Below, piece after piece: positions 8,015 through 16,493 of a stretch of 42,528 nt of DNA (positions are counted from its first letter, which is position 1; each line of letters begins with the position of its first letter). The notes beneath the pieces were generated by a model. It searched no databases, was not told the DNA's origin, and worked only from the letters and a program-made list of their open reading frames with translations. Source of the stretch: DASQHY01 sp035602605 (GTDB lineage Bacteria; Acidobacteriota; Terriglobia; Acidiferrales; UBA7541); NCBI GenBank assembly GCA_035602605.1, contig DATNLZ010000094.1, positions 1-42,528 of the forward strand, read 5' to 3'. The translations under genes and the position numbers were made by a program.

Positions 8015-8974
8015 ATGAAGGGTACCGCAACGTTTCTTTTGCTTCTGCTGCCGGGGCTGTCGATGGCCCAGAATCCACCGGCGTCCGAAATGTTCTATCA
8101 GTCAGTCCCTGATCTTCTCAAGCTTCCCGCTCATCAGTATCTGGGTGAAGTTCCGGGCGTGGCGCTGAATTCCAAAGGTCACATTTTCGTGTACACGCGT
8201 AGTGGCCACACGCAGCTCCTTGAGTTTGACCCCAACGGAGCATTTCTACGCATCATCGGCGACGACCTATATGGCTTCACGTTCGCTCACACCGTGCGCA
8301 TCGATCGAGAGGACAACATCTGGTGCGTGGATGAAGGTGCGAACATGGTCATCAAGTTCAATCCTGAAGGACGCGTGGTCATGCTGCTTGGCAGAAAGAG
8401 AGAAGCCGTTGAGGCGCCCGCCTCCGGCGAAAAACGTACGCCCCTGCCGGAATGGCAGTTCGACCGCCCTACGGACATCGCTTTCGGGCCCCATGGCGAT
8501 CTTTACGTCAGTGATGGTTACGGAAACTCTCGCGTGGTCAAGTACGATAAGGATGGCAACTGGCTCAAGGCTTGGGGTAAGCGCGGGACTGCTCCGGGCG
8601 AATTCCACACCCCGCACACAATCGTCAGCGATGCCAAGGGCCTGGTCTACGTCGGAGACCGTGAGAACAAGCGTATTCAAATTTTCGATGCCGAAGGGAA
8701 CTTCTTGAAGCAGTGGACCACTGTCGGTGCTCCTTGGGCCTTGTGCGCAACTCCAGGGCCGCATCAAGTTATTTATTCCTCTGACTCGGCTTCAGGGCGC
8801 ATCTACAAACTCGATTTGGACGGAAAGATTCTGGGTGTTTTCGGCAAGGCCGGCAAGCAGACCGGGCAATTCGGCTGGGTCCACGAAATGGCGTGCCCGT
8901 CGGAAAACACGCTTTATGTCGCTGAGCTATTGAATTGGCGCGTTCAAAAATTAATTTTGACTCCGCCACAATGA
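8015..8974 (+). CDS. Secreted NHL-repeat beta-propeller protein
   Basis: ATG 8015 is chosen over the overlapping ATG 8009 because AAGGAG at 8003-8008 is then 6 nt away. The 319-residue product starts with a signal peptide (MKGTATFLLLLLPGLSMAQ), so it is exported. The rest is a series of NHL-type blades with repeats such as GVALNSKGHIFVYTRSGH, TDIAFGPHGDLYVSDGYGNSRVVKYD and LVYVGDRENKRIQIFDAEGNFL. This matches the six-bladed propeller seen in NHL proteins and peptidyl-alpha-hydroxyglycine amidating lyase-like proteins. Enzymatic function cannot be concluded; ligand or protein binding in the periplasm or outside the cell is the safe reading. It is the last gene before recA. Confidence 0.82.
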   Translation: MKGTATFLLLLLPGLSMAQNPPASEMFYQSVPDLLKLPAHQYLGEVPGVALNSKGHIFVYTRSGHTQLLEFDPNGAFLRIIGDDLYGFTFAHTVRIDREDNIWCVDEGANMVIKFNPEGRVVMLLGRKREAVEAPASGEKRTPLPEWQFDRPTDIAFGPHGDLYVSDGYGNSRVVKYDKDGNWLKAWGKRGTAPGEFHTPHTIVSDAKGLVYVGDRENKRIQIFDAEGNFLKQWTTVGAPWALCATPGPHQVIYSSDSASGRIYKLDLDGKILGVFGKAGKQTGQFGWVHEMACPSENTLYVAELLNWRVQKLILTPPQ

Positions 8975-9049
8975 GTCGTTGCACTCTGCGGCGGCCAGTA
9001 TTCGACGGAAAAAGACCCTCGGCCTAACCAAGGCGGCTCAAAATAACGT

Positions 9050-9077
9050 TTGCTTTTTCTTCGCCTTGTGCTAGAGT
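9050..9077 (+). promoter_or_regulatory. Candidate recA promoter with possible SOS operator
   Basis: TTGCTT (9050-9055) and TAGAGT (9072-9077) are 16 bp apart. Between and around them lies TTTGC-N6-TTCGC (9049-9064), closely matching a segment inside the lexA promoter: CTTTTTCTTCGCC here against CTTTTGCTTCGCC there. A second possible -10 (TACACT, 9115-9120) lies downstream, so the exact start is uncertain. Confidence 0.5.
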
Positions 9078-9170
9078 GCCCCTGCTTGATATTTGTGCTA
9101 GGAGAATTATCTGCTACACTCGCCAACCTGCCGTCCAAGCGCAGATAACTCCCTCTCTCCGAGGTGCAAC

Positions 9171-10286
9171 ATGACAGACGAAAAACACAAGGTTTTGGAT
9201 GCGGCTATCGCTCAGATCGAGAAACAGTACGGCAAAGGCTCGATTATGCGGCTGGGCAGCCGCGACGTTCTCGTGCCGGTCAGCGTGATTCCGACCGGTT
9301 GTCTGTCTCTTGACGCTGCGCTCGGCGTGGGCGGTTTTCCGCGGGGGCGAGTAATCGAAGTTTTCGGTCCGGAGTCTGGGGGCAAGACCACACTGACGCT
9401 TCAGGTTGTCGCCGAAGCCCAGAAGCTTGGCGGCCAAGCTGCATTTATTGACGCCGAGCACGCGCTCGATCCCGCCTATGCCCGAAAGCTGGGCGTGGAT
9501 GTGGATAATCTTCTGGTTTCACAGCCTGACAATGGCGAGCAGGCCCTTGAAATTGCCGAAGCGCTCATCCGTTCCAATAGCGTTGACGTCGTCGTAGTGG
9601 ATTCGGTGGCCGCGCTCGTGCCTCGCGCCGAGCTCGAAGGAGACATGGGCGACCCGCAGATGGGCTTGCAGGCGCGCCTCATGTCTCAGGCACTGCGAAA
9701 ACTGACAGCATACGTTTCGAAATCGCGTACCTGCCTTATTTTCATCAACCAGATCCGCGAAAAAATCGGCGTCATGTTCGGCAACCCGGAAACCACCACC
9801 GGAGGCCGCGCCCTCAAGTTCTACTCCTCGATTCGCCTTGATATTCGCCGCATCCAAGCGATCAAAGACGGCGATCGGGTCGTTGGCTCGCGCACCCGCG
9901 GAAAAGTTGTGAAGAATAAAGTAGCCGCTCCATTCCGCGAAGCCGAATTCGATATCCTTTATGGTGAAGGCGTTTCGCGCGAAGGCGACCTGATTGACCT
10001 GGGAGTCGACCAGGGCGTGCTGGAGAAATCCGGTACCTGGCTGAGCTACGGAAGCGAGCGCATTGGTCAAGGCCGCGAGAATGCGCGGATTTTCCTCAAA
10101 GAACACAAAGACACTTGTGCCAAGCTCGAAGAGGCCCTGCGCAAGAAGATGGGCGTTCCCCACGCTACTAATTCAAATGGCCAGCCACATACCTCGTCTA
10201 CTGAAAAGCCCGCAGAAAGGTCTGCGGCGGAGAAGCCTGCGGCGATGGCTGCCACAAGCGCGGGCAAGGGCAAGTCAGCACGCTAG
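9171..10286 (+). CDS. recA: Recombinase RecA
   Basis: RecA is the ATP-dependent strand-exchange protein of homologous recombination and the co-protease that triggers LexA self-cleavage. The N-terminal helix DAAIAQIEKQYGKGSIMRLG is standard. Walker A is GPESGGKTT at 66-74, with Gly70 where Ser is usual, and Walker B is VDVVVVDSVAAL. The FINQIREKIGVMFGNPETTTGG loop 2 region is intact. The C-terminal tail from about 335 is low-complexity and Ala/Lys/Pro-rich with repeated EKPA units, unlike the acidic tail of E. coli RecA. GAGGTG lies 6 nt before the ATG. An upstream promoter shares a motif with the lexA promoter, suggesting SOS control. No recX is adjacent. Confidence 0.98.
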   Translation: MTDEKHKVLDAAIAQIEKQYGKGSIMRLGSRDVLVPVSVIPTGCLSLDAALGVGGFPRGRVIEVFGPESGGKTTLTLQVVAEAQKLGGQAAFIDAEHALDPAYARKLGVDVDNLLVSQPDNGEQALEIAEALIRSNSVDVVVVDSVAALVPRAELEGDMGDPQMGLQARLMSQALRKLTAYVSKSRTCLIFINQIREKIGVMFGNPETTTGGRALKFYSSIRLDIRRIQAIKDGDRVVGSRTRGKVVKNKVAAPFREAEFDILYGEGVSREGDLIDLGVDQGVLEKSGTWLSYGSERIGQGRENARIFLKEHKDTCAKLEEALRKKMGVPHATNSNGQPHTSSTEKPAERSAAEKPAAMAATSAGKGKSAR

Positions 10287-10659
10287 CCAAGCATTCTCAT
10301 TCTCATCCAACCGTTCCTATTCCTGTCCCTTGGTCGCACTTCGCCAATGGGCAAAAAGTCGCCTGATCTTTATTGCCCCGCCGGCCCTTCCCCTACATCC
10401 GTGATACCGGTGGCTCTCATTCAACCGCCCGTAATCATCCCCAGATACGAAGGCGCACGCGCCTGACCCTGTTCCTATGGACGCCGACTACCTGGCCACA
10501 CGGTCCGCGTACTACCAGGGCACACTACCCGGGTACTGGCTCACATTTACTATTGTCTTCAGTACCCTGATCCCCGTATAATTCCTTCAGCGTCACTGTA
10601 AGTTCTACCCGGCCCGGGTCAGTTTCTCCGGCCAACAGAAGTACGGGGCATACAGTCGG
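10287..10659. other. Intergenic region with PBP promoter
   Basis: About 370 bp follow recA without a supportable gene. The short open frames here have no family features. The only clear signal is the promoter at 10553-10582. Confidence 0.6.
10553..10582 (+). promoter_or_regulatory. Promoter upstream of the PBP gene
   Basis: TTGTCT (10553-10558) and a perfect TATAAT (10577-10582) are separated by 18 bp. The predicted leader before the ATG at 10660 is about 70 nt. Confidence 0.6.
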
Positions 10660-11799
10660 ATGAAACTCGCTCATAACACGACACTAACGTTGTTTGCGTC
10701 AATTATCGCACTAAGCCTAGTGCTTCCGGCAGTTGCAGCACGTCCGCATGCCAGGCTAAAGACTCGCGCCCTGCATCGGGTAACCATCGGCCGCCTTCAC
10801 CGCGCACCGATCGCGCGCTTCCGCGGCGTCCCCACGTTTGCCAATTCTACTAAAGAGGATGTGCTTGGTTTCGATGATCCTATTGTCCGCGAGGCCGCCG
10901 TTGAGGCTCTCGGCCGTTACAATGGCGCCGTCGTAGCCACCGATCCCCAGACTGGCCGCATCCTTAGCGTCGTCAATCAGAAGCTGGCTTACTCTGCGGG
11001 ATTTATCCCCTGCTCGACCATCAAGCCCACCATCGCCCTTGCCGCGCTTGAGGAAAACGTCATCAATCGCGACACCCTGATCAAGGTTTCCCGCCGCCGG
11101 TACATGAGCCTCACAGAGGCCATGGCGCACTCCAACAATGAATTCTTCGAAGAGCTGGGGCGCCGCATGGGCTTCAACACAGTTTCGCGATACGCGCGCA
11201 TGCTGGGCTTGGGCGAGCTTGCCGGATACGACTTGCCTGACGAGCATCCCGGTGCATTTCCGAGCGAACCTCCCAAAAAGGGCGGCATCGCCCGCATGTC
11301 CAGCTTTGGCGAAGGCATCCAGATCACGCCTTTCCAACTGGCCTCGCTGACCTCGGCCCTGGCGAACGGAGGTACGCTCTACTACCTGCAATATCCGCGC
11401 ACCCTCGAGGCGCAACAGCAATTTGCCCCCCGCATTAAGCGTAAGCTCGATATCGAGCCGCTGCTGTCGGAAATTCGTGAAGGCATGCTTGCCGCCGTAC
11501 TCTACGGCACGGCCAAGTCCAGCTACGATCGCTTCGGTGAAGAGCAGCCTCTCGGCAAGACCGGCACGTGCTCCGACGATAATTCGCGCATCGGCTGGTT
11601 CACTTCCTATGCTGACCAGGTAAATCCGCGCATTTCTCTCGTGGTTCTGCTGCGCGGCAACAGTCACCGCGTCATGGGACCCACGGCCGCTGAAATTGCC
11701 GGCCGCATTTACCGCAAGCTCCGTGAGCGGAATTACTTCGCCGAATGGAACGCCAAACCGACTCCCGTTTTCGCCTCTGACTCCGGCGTGGGACTCTAG
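10660..11799 (+). CDS. Solitary penicillin-binding transpeptidase domain protein
   Basis: This 379-residue exported protein consists almost only of a class B PBP transpeptidase domain. All three active-site motifs are present: Ser119-x-x-Lys122 (STIK), Ser158-Asn-Asn160 and Lys300-Thr-Gly. The N-terminus is a signal peptide ending LPAVAA, followed by a basic linker; the N-terminal pedestal/dimerisation domain of FtsI or PBP2 is missing. It could cross-link peptidoglycan or act as a beta-lactam sensor-like or carboxypeptidase variant. Intact motifs argue for a live acyl-enzyme site. Location is probably periplasmic, since the signal peptide has an AxA-type cleavage site and no other membrane segment is seen. 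It has its own promoter and is not in a division cluster. Confidence 0.85.
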   Translation: MKLAHNTTLTLFASIIALSLVLPAVAARPHARLKTRALHRVTIGRLHRAPIARFRGVPTFANSTKEDVLGFDDPIVREAAVEALGRYNGAVVATDPQTGRILSVVNQKLAYSAGFIPCSTIKPTIALAALEENVINRDTLIKVSRRRYMSLTEAMAHSNNEFFEELGRRMGFNTVSRYARMLGLGELAGYDLPDEHPGAFPSEPPKKGGIARMSSFGEGIQITPFQLASLTSALANGGTLYYLQYPRTLEAQQQFAPRIKRKLDIEPLLSEIREGMLAAVLYGTAKSSYDRFGEEQPLGKTGTCSDDNSRIGWFTSYADQVNPRISLVVLLRGNSHRVMGPTAAEIAGRIYRKLRERNYFAEWNAKPTPVFASDSGVGL

Positions 11800-11911
11800 C
11801 GTTTAGCTCACTGCCCCACGCGTCCAACGCCTGCGAATCCCTTAATTTCAAAGCCGCAAACAAAGTTCTCTAGGTCAGCGAAAATGCACTAGAATTGGTC
11901 GCGGAGCACTC

Positions 11912-13093
11912 ATGTCACCGACCCCGCTGGTTCGCCGTTTAGCCATATCCGCATTGTGCGCGATCGTTTCACTGAGCACTGCAATCCCTTCTACCTCCGC
12001 CGGACACGCGAGGCGTGCCCAGATCTCCAATGTGAGCGATCTTCAGAAAGTGGAGTTGGGCGTGCAGACCCTCCAGACCTGGTACGACTGGCGCACCGGC
12101 CTGTGGCGAACCACGAATTGGTGGAATGCCGCGAATGCCCTAACCATGCTGGTGAACTATTCTAGTGTAAGCGGTTCGACGGTGTACCAGCCCGCGGTTG
12201 AGAACACATTGAGCGTGAACGCATCCGGCGGGTTTTTGAATGACTACTATGACGACGAAGGTTGGTGGGCCCTGGCATGGATCGGCGCTTACGACTGGAC
12301 CCAGAACCTCGACTACTTGAACATGGCGGGCTCAATCTTCGACGATATGACCACTGGTTGGGACCAGGTCTGCGGCGGCGGGATTTGGTGGAGCAAAGCC
12401 AGGGGGTACAAGAACGCCATTGCCAATGAGCTGTTTTTGTCTGTCGCGGCACACCTGGCCAATCGCGTCACCGATCCCGGCGAGCAAGCGCGATATCGCG
12501 ATTGGGCCCAGCAGGAATGGCAGTGGTTTTTGCAGTCTGGAATGATCAACGCACAGCATCTTATCAACGATGGATTAGACAGCAACTGCCAGAACAATCA
12601 TAGAACCACCTGGAGCTACAATCAGGGTGTCATCCTGGCAGGCTTGGTTGAGTTGTACCAACAGAATCCGGATTGGTCACTGGTGCAGACAGCTCATGAC
12701 ATCGCGCAAGCGACCATAGTCAATCTGACCGACGCGGGCGGTATCTTGCACGATCGATGTGAGCCAAGTTGCGGCGCCGATGGCGTCCAGTTCAAAGGCA
12801 TTTTCGTCAGGAATCTAATGGCTCTCAACGACGTGTTTCCAGATGAGCGTTATGTCCAGTTCACGCGCGCGAATGCCCAAAGTATCTGGGACCTAGATCA
12901 AGGGCCGGACTACCAATTCGGTCTGGTATGGTCAGGGCCGTTCGATTCGGGCAATGCCGCAAGCCAATCCTCGGCTCTCGATGCACTCGTCGCGGCCGCG
13001 GAAATGTCGCCCGGGACCAGCTCCATCATGAGACCTGTTTGCCGGTTCTGCCCGGCCGTGGCATCAGGCATGCGACTCAGATGGAATGAGTGA
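11912..13093 (+). CDS. Secreted GH76 family glycoside hydrolase (alpha-1,6-mannanase type)
   Basis: This 393-residue protein has an N-terminal signal peptide (to about residue 31) followed by a GH76-type (alpha/alpha)6 barrel. The sequence is rich in the Trp/Tyr motifs of the family (LWRTTNWWNAANALTML). It carries the catalytic Asp pair Asp114-Asp115 in YYDDEGWWALAWI, plus GGGIWWSK, KNAIANELFLSVAAHL and TWSYNQGVILAGLVELY further on. GH76 enzymes hydrolyse alpha-1,6-mannan backbones such as those of fungal cell walls; the actual substrate here is inferred. A DUF2264 gene follows 70 bp downstream on the same strand, suggesting a small carbohydrate-degradation unit. The last roughly 25 residues lack family similarity and may be an extension. 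Confidence 0.87.
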   Translation: MSPTPLVRRLAISALCAIVSLSTAIPSTSAGHARRAQISNVSDLQKVELGVQTLQTWYDWRTGLWRTTNWWNAANALTMLVNYSSVSGSTVYQPAVENTLSVNASGGFLNDYYDDEGWWALAWIGAYDWTQNLDYLNMAGSIFDDMTTGWDQVCGGGIWWSKARGYKNAIANELFLSVAAHLANRVTDPGEQARYRDWAQQEWQWFLQSGMINAQHLINDGLDSNCQNNHRTTWSYNQGVILAGLVELYQQNPDWSLVQTAHDIAQATIVNLTDAGGILHDRCEPSCGADGVQFKGIFVRNLMALNDVFPDERYVQFTRANAQSIWDLDQGPDYQFGLVWSGPFDSGNAASQSSALDALVAAAEMSPGTSSIMRPVCRFCPAVASGMRLRWNE

Positions 13094-13163
13094 GAAGCCT
13101 TGGGTTGCCCCATCGACGGTTCTGGCAACGTGCGGATTTTGATTTAGATTTTGTCTTGGGCGA

Positions 13164-14501
13164 GTGACCCGCGCTTGTCCAAGCACTGACTTGTCAACCT
13201 TGAATCGAGACCCGCTGACGAATTCTCAAAACGTCATTCGCACATCAAGACATGACCCTGCGCGGAGAAGTTTCCTGCGAGCAGCAATAGCGTTGACCGC
13301 GTTCCTACAATCCTCTTGGCAGTCTCTGGCCGCTAGGCCCGCGCAGCAAAGCGCGGTCACCGACCGGCAGTACTGGATTGGCGTGCTCGAGCGAATCGCC
13401 CACCCCGTTCTGAGCGCCCTCGGTCAGCGCAAATTACGATTGCGCATGCCTGTCGAGACCGCGCACAACAATGCTGACGAGCGGCGGCAGTATACCTATC
13501 TCGAGGCTTTAGGTCGCCTCCTGGCGGGCATCGCTCCTTGGCTGGAGTCGGGAGGCAGCCAAGGTGAAGAAGGGAAGCTTCGCCGCGAGTATGCGGATTT
13601 GGCGCGCCATGCCATTGAGGCCGGCACTGATCCCGAATCTCCTGACTACATGAACTTCTCGCGCGGTTCGCAACCTCTGGTGGATGCCGCCTTCCTTTCA
13701 CACGCTGTGCTGCGGGCGCCCACCGAGCTATGGCAGAAGCTTGAAGCCAAAACACGATCTCACCTGGTGGAGGCGTTGCGCGCGACTCGCGTGATCAAGC
13801 CGGGTCCCAGTAACTGGCTGCTTTTCAGCGCTATGGTCGAGGCCGCCCTGTGTCACGCGGGTGTACAGTGGGATCCTGTGCGCGTCGATTACGCTGTGCG
13901 CCACCATGAAGAATGGTACAAAGGCGACGGCGTTTACGGCGATGGCGCTCAGTTTCACTGGGACTATTACAACAGCTTCGTCATCCAGCCCATGCTGATC
14001 GACGTGCTTGAGGCCGTGGGCAAAAAGTCGCCCGCATGGGAGTCCTTCCTGCCGGCAATTACCGCCCGTGCCAAGCGATACGCAGCCATTCAGGAGCGGC
14101 TCATCAGCCCGGAGGGGACCTTTCCGCCAGTCGGCCGCTCGCTTGCGTATCGCTTCGGCGCGTTTCAGCTGTTGTCGCAGATGGCGTTGCGGCGGCAGCT
14201 TCCTGAGGATGTTGCGCCCGAGCAGTTGCGTTCCGCGTTGACGGCCGTCATCCGCCGAATGATCGAGGCTCCCGGAACATTCGACGCGCAGGGTTGGCTT
14301 ACCATCGGCTTCTGTGGTCATCAGCTTGAGATCGGCGAGCGCTATATATCCACGGGCAGCCTCTACCTCTGCTCGACGGTTCTCTTGCCGCTCGGTCTGC
14401 CGCCTAGCGATCCGTTTTGGAGCGATCCAGCGAAACAATGGACCTCGCAAAGAATCTGGAGCGGCCAGAGCATTCCAGCCGATCACGCCATCTCCCGTTG
14501 A
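13164..14501 (+). CDS. DUF2264 family protein, Tat-type signal
   Basis: This protein of up to 445 residues belongs to DUF2264. Recognisable stretches are the NWLLFSAMVEAALCHAG region, YKGDGVYGDGAQFHWDYYNSFVIQPML and PEGTFPPVGRSLAYRFGAFQLL. The family is predicted to form an (alpha/alpha)6 barrel, and to my knowledge some members are glycoside hydrolases acting on uronic-acid-containing glycans; activity here is inferred. Residues around 34-50 (RRSFLRAAIALTAFLQ) resemble a twin-arginine signal, so the folded protein is probably exported. The start is uncertain: GTG 13164 gives the longest form and no ribosome-binding site decides. It follows the GH76 gene by 70 bp and probably works with it. 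Confidence 0.78.
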   Translation: MTRACPSTDLSTLNRDPLTNSQNVIRTSRHDPARRSFLRAAIALTAFLQSSWQSLAARPAQQSAVTDRQYWIGVLERIAHPVLSALGQRKLRLRMPVETAHNNADERRQYTYLEALGRLLAGIAPWLESGGSQGEEGKLRREYADLARHAIEAGTDPESPDYMNFSRGSQPLVDAAFLSHAVLRAPTELWQKLEAKTRSHLVEALRATRVIKPGPSNWLLFSAMVEAALCHAGVQWDPVRVDYAVRHHEEWYKGDGVYGDGAQFHWDYYNSFVIQPMLIDVLEAVGKKSPAWESFLPAITARAKRYAAIQERLISPEGTFPPVGRSLAYRFGAFQLLSQMALRRQLPEDVAPEQLRSALTAVIRRMIEAPGTFDAQGWLTIGFCGHQLEIGERYISTGSLYLCSTVLLPLGLPPSDPFWSDPAKQWTSQRIWSGQSIPADHAISR

Positions 14502-14588
14502 ATTGTGTTGAGGCTTGCCCGAACGCGGAAGACGACGTGCGTTTCGGGTCAAAGAATCCCGCATCGGTACCTGTGGGAGTGAGGAGCG

Positions 14589-15353
14589 TCAACGCCGAGC
14601 GATGAGGAAGAAGCGCCGGAACGGAAACAGAGTTTGGCCCGTAGCTTGGGGAGGATACGCGGTCGTTAAGCGCGCGGCCAAGGTCGCAAGAAACTTGGTC
14701 CCGTCTTCCGCCGAGAGTGCCGAAAGGAGCGGCCGCAAAGTTGAGCCGCGCATGAAGTTGAGCACTGCATCCTGGCCTTCCAGGACTTGTAGATAAACGG
14801 TCTCCCAGATGTCGAGCTTGGACGCGTCTGGGGCGAGCAACTTCCAGATCGTCTCTGGTGAAGCCCAAGGCGCAACTAACAGCGGCTCGAGTACAGCCGG
14901 CCACGCACTTTGTTGCACCACCTCTGTGAGCACGGAATGCGAAACCATCTCAAAATGCCGCGGTACCTGGACCGCAAGCACGCCTTCAGGCGCAAGCATT
15001 CGCAGTAATGATTGCAAAAGCGTCTCGCGGGAAGGAACCCAGTGCAGAACGGCATTGGAGATAATCAGGTCGGGAACATCTTCCGGCTGCCACGAGGAAA
15101 TATCGGCCTTGGCGAAGGTGATGCCCGGAAATCCCCGCCGAGCCTCGGCAAGCATTTCCGGGGAGGAATCAATTCCGGTGACCCGCGCACCCGGAAAACG
15201 TTCTGCGACGATTTGCGTGAGGTGGCCCGTGCCGCAACCCAGGTCGTAAATGGTGCGATACGAACCCGGCGGAATGTGCGCGAGAAGATCGAGGCCCGCT
15301 CGAAAGCGCACCTCAGAAAATTGCAGGTAAGCTCGCGGGTCCCACGTGGTCAT
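14589..15353 (-). CDS. tam: Trans-aconitate 2-methyltransferase-like SAM methyltransferase
   Basis: This class I SAM-dependent methyltransferase closely resembles Tam, which methyl-esterifies trans-aconitate, an aconitase-inhibiting by-product. The start MTTWDPRAYLQFSEVR at 15353 aligns with the E. coli Tam start; an in-frame ATG at 15371 would add six residues. SAM motif I is IYDLGCGTGHLTQI, followed by the acidic GIDSSPEML and by DLIISNAVLHWV, a Tam-typical segment. A Trp-rich middle (WASPETIWKLL) and C-terminal FPFRRFFLIARR complete a normal-length protein of 254 residues. It is encoded 65 bp downstream of korB on the same strand and could share its transcript. Another small-acid methyltransferase activity cannot be excluded. 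Confidence 0.82.
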   Translation of the reverse strand: MTTWDPRAYLQFSEVRFRAGLDLLAHIPPGSYRTIYDLGCGTGHLTQIVAERFPGARVTGIDSSPEMLAEARRGFPGITFAKADISSWQPEDVPDLIISNAVLHWVPSRETLLQSLLRMLAPEGVLAVQVPRHFEMVSHSVLTEVVQQSAWPAVLEPLLVAPWASPETIWKLLAPDASKLDIWETVYLQVLEGQDAVLNFMRGSTLRPLLSALSAEDGTKFLATLAARLTTAYPPQATGQTLFPFRRFFLIARR

Positions 15354-15417
15354 GGGGTTTGAGTGCGACAAGATCTTGCATCAGCCAGGAATGTTTCGAT
15401 TCGGCGCCGACCCGTTG

Positions 15418-16443
15418 CTACTTTACTTCCCAGGTGTCGCCGTCATGCAGAAGCTTGGTGATGTCGCCTGCGCCGCGCAGCGCGATCGTGTCGCGAACCT
15501 GGTTGTTCATTTGATCTTCGTAGCGCGGAGCATTCACTGAGCGCAGCACGCCGATCGGCGTTGGAAAGCCCGGACGCAATTCCATCTGCGACAGCAAAAA
15601 GGAGTAGGCCGCATTGGGAGTGTGCGCATCATGAATGAGAAGATCTTTTTCGGCGATGCCGTTGCCCAGCGAAACGATTTCCAGATCGAGACCATTTAGG
15701 CGAATGCCCTTGTCACGATTCTTGCCGAAAATCAGTGGTTTGCCATGCTCGAGCTGCACTACCTGTTCGCTCCGGGCATCTTTTTCAGTGATGCCTTCCC
15801 AGGCGCCATCATTGAAGATGTTGCAGTTCTGAAGAATCTCAACGAAAGCGGATCCTTGGTGCGCGGCAGCTTTTCGCAGCACGTCTTTCAGGTGCTGCTG
15901 AAAAACGTCGACCGAGCGTGCGACAAAGGTAGCTTCCGCTCCAATGGCGAGCGACAACGGATAGAAAGGGCGATCGACCGAGCCCAATGGGGTTGACTTG
16001 GCCTTCTTCCCCAATTCCGAGGTCGGCGAATACTGGCCCTTGGTCAGACCGTAAATCCGGTTATTGAACAGTAGTACCTTCAGACCGACGTTGCGGCGCA
16101 GCATGTGAATCGTGTGATTTCCGCCGATAGAGAGCGCGTCGCCGTCACCGGTAGCCACCCACACTTCAAGGTCGGGGCGGATGACTTTCAACCCCGTGGC
16201 AACTGCTGGCGCACGGCCGTGAATCGTATGGAAGCCGAAGGTGTTCATGTAATACGGAAAGCGGCTGGAACAGCCGATTCCGGATATGACCACGAATTTT
16301 TCGCGTGGAATGCCAAGCTCAGGAAACACCGATTGCACCGCGGAAAGAATTGCGTAGTCTCCGCAGCCGGGACACCAGCGTACTTCTTGGTCGGTCTGAA
16401 AATCTTTCTTGGTGTAAATCGGTGGCAGCGTTGCCGTACTCAT
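15418..16443 (-). CDS. korB: 2-oxoacid:ferredoxin oxidoreductase beta subunit
   Basis: This is the TPP- and iron-sulfur-binding beta subunit of a KorAB-type 2-oxoacid (probably 2-oxoglutarate) ferredoxin oxidoreductase, 341 residues. The N-terminal WCPGCGDYAIL supplies cluster-ligand cysteines, and GCSSRFPYYMNTFGFHTIHGR follows. The TPP motif is GDGDALSIGGNH...NNRIYGLTKGQYSPTS. It lies 50 bp downstream of the alpha-subunit gene on the same strand, the normal order for this two-subunit enzyme. No ferredoxin-like delta or separate gamma subunit is adjacent, as expected for KorAB. It would convert 2-oxoacid plus CoA to acyl-CoA and CO2, reducing ferredoxin. Pyruvate or another 2-oxoacid is an alternative substrate. 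Confidence 0.9.
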   Translation of the reverse strand: MSTATLPPIYTKKDFQTDQEVRWCPGCGDYAILSAVQSVFPELGIPREKFVVISGIGCSSRFPYYMNTFGFHTIHGRAPAVATGLKVIRPDLEVWVATGDGDALSIGGNHTIHMLRRNVGLKVLLFNNRIYGLTKGQYSPTSELGKKAKSTPLGSVDRPFYPLSLAIGAEATFVARSVDVFQQHLKDVLRKAAAHQGSAFVEILQNCNIFNDGAWEGITEKDARSEQVVQLEHGKPLIFGKNRDKGIRLNGLDLEIVSLGNGIAEKDLLIHDAHTPNAAYSFLLSQMELRPGFPTPIGVLRSVNAPRYEDQMNNQVRDTIALRGAGDITKLLHDGDTWEVK

Positions 16444-16493
16444 CCTGATTCTCCTGGTCTTGCAGAACTAGCTGGAGCTACTTGCTCCAGATC

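Noticed and set aside
9519..11667. Long minus-strand open frames opposite recA (9519-10163) and the PBP gene (10756-11667)
   Set aside because: They mirror strongly supported genes on the other strand and show no protein family features; they are a codon-bias effect of GC-rich DNA.
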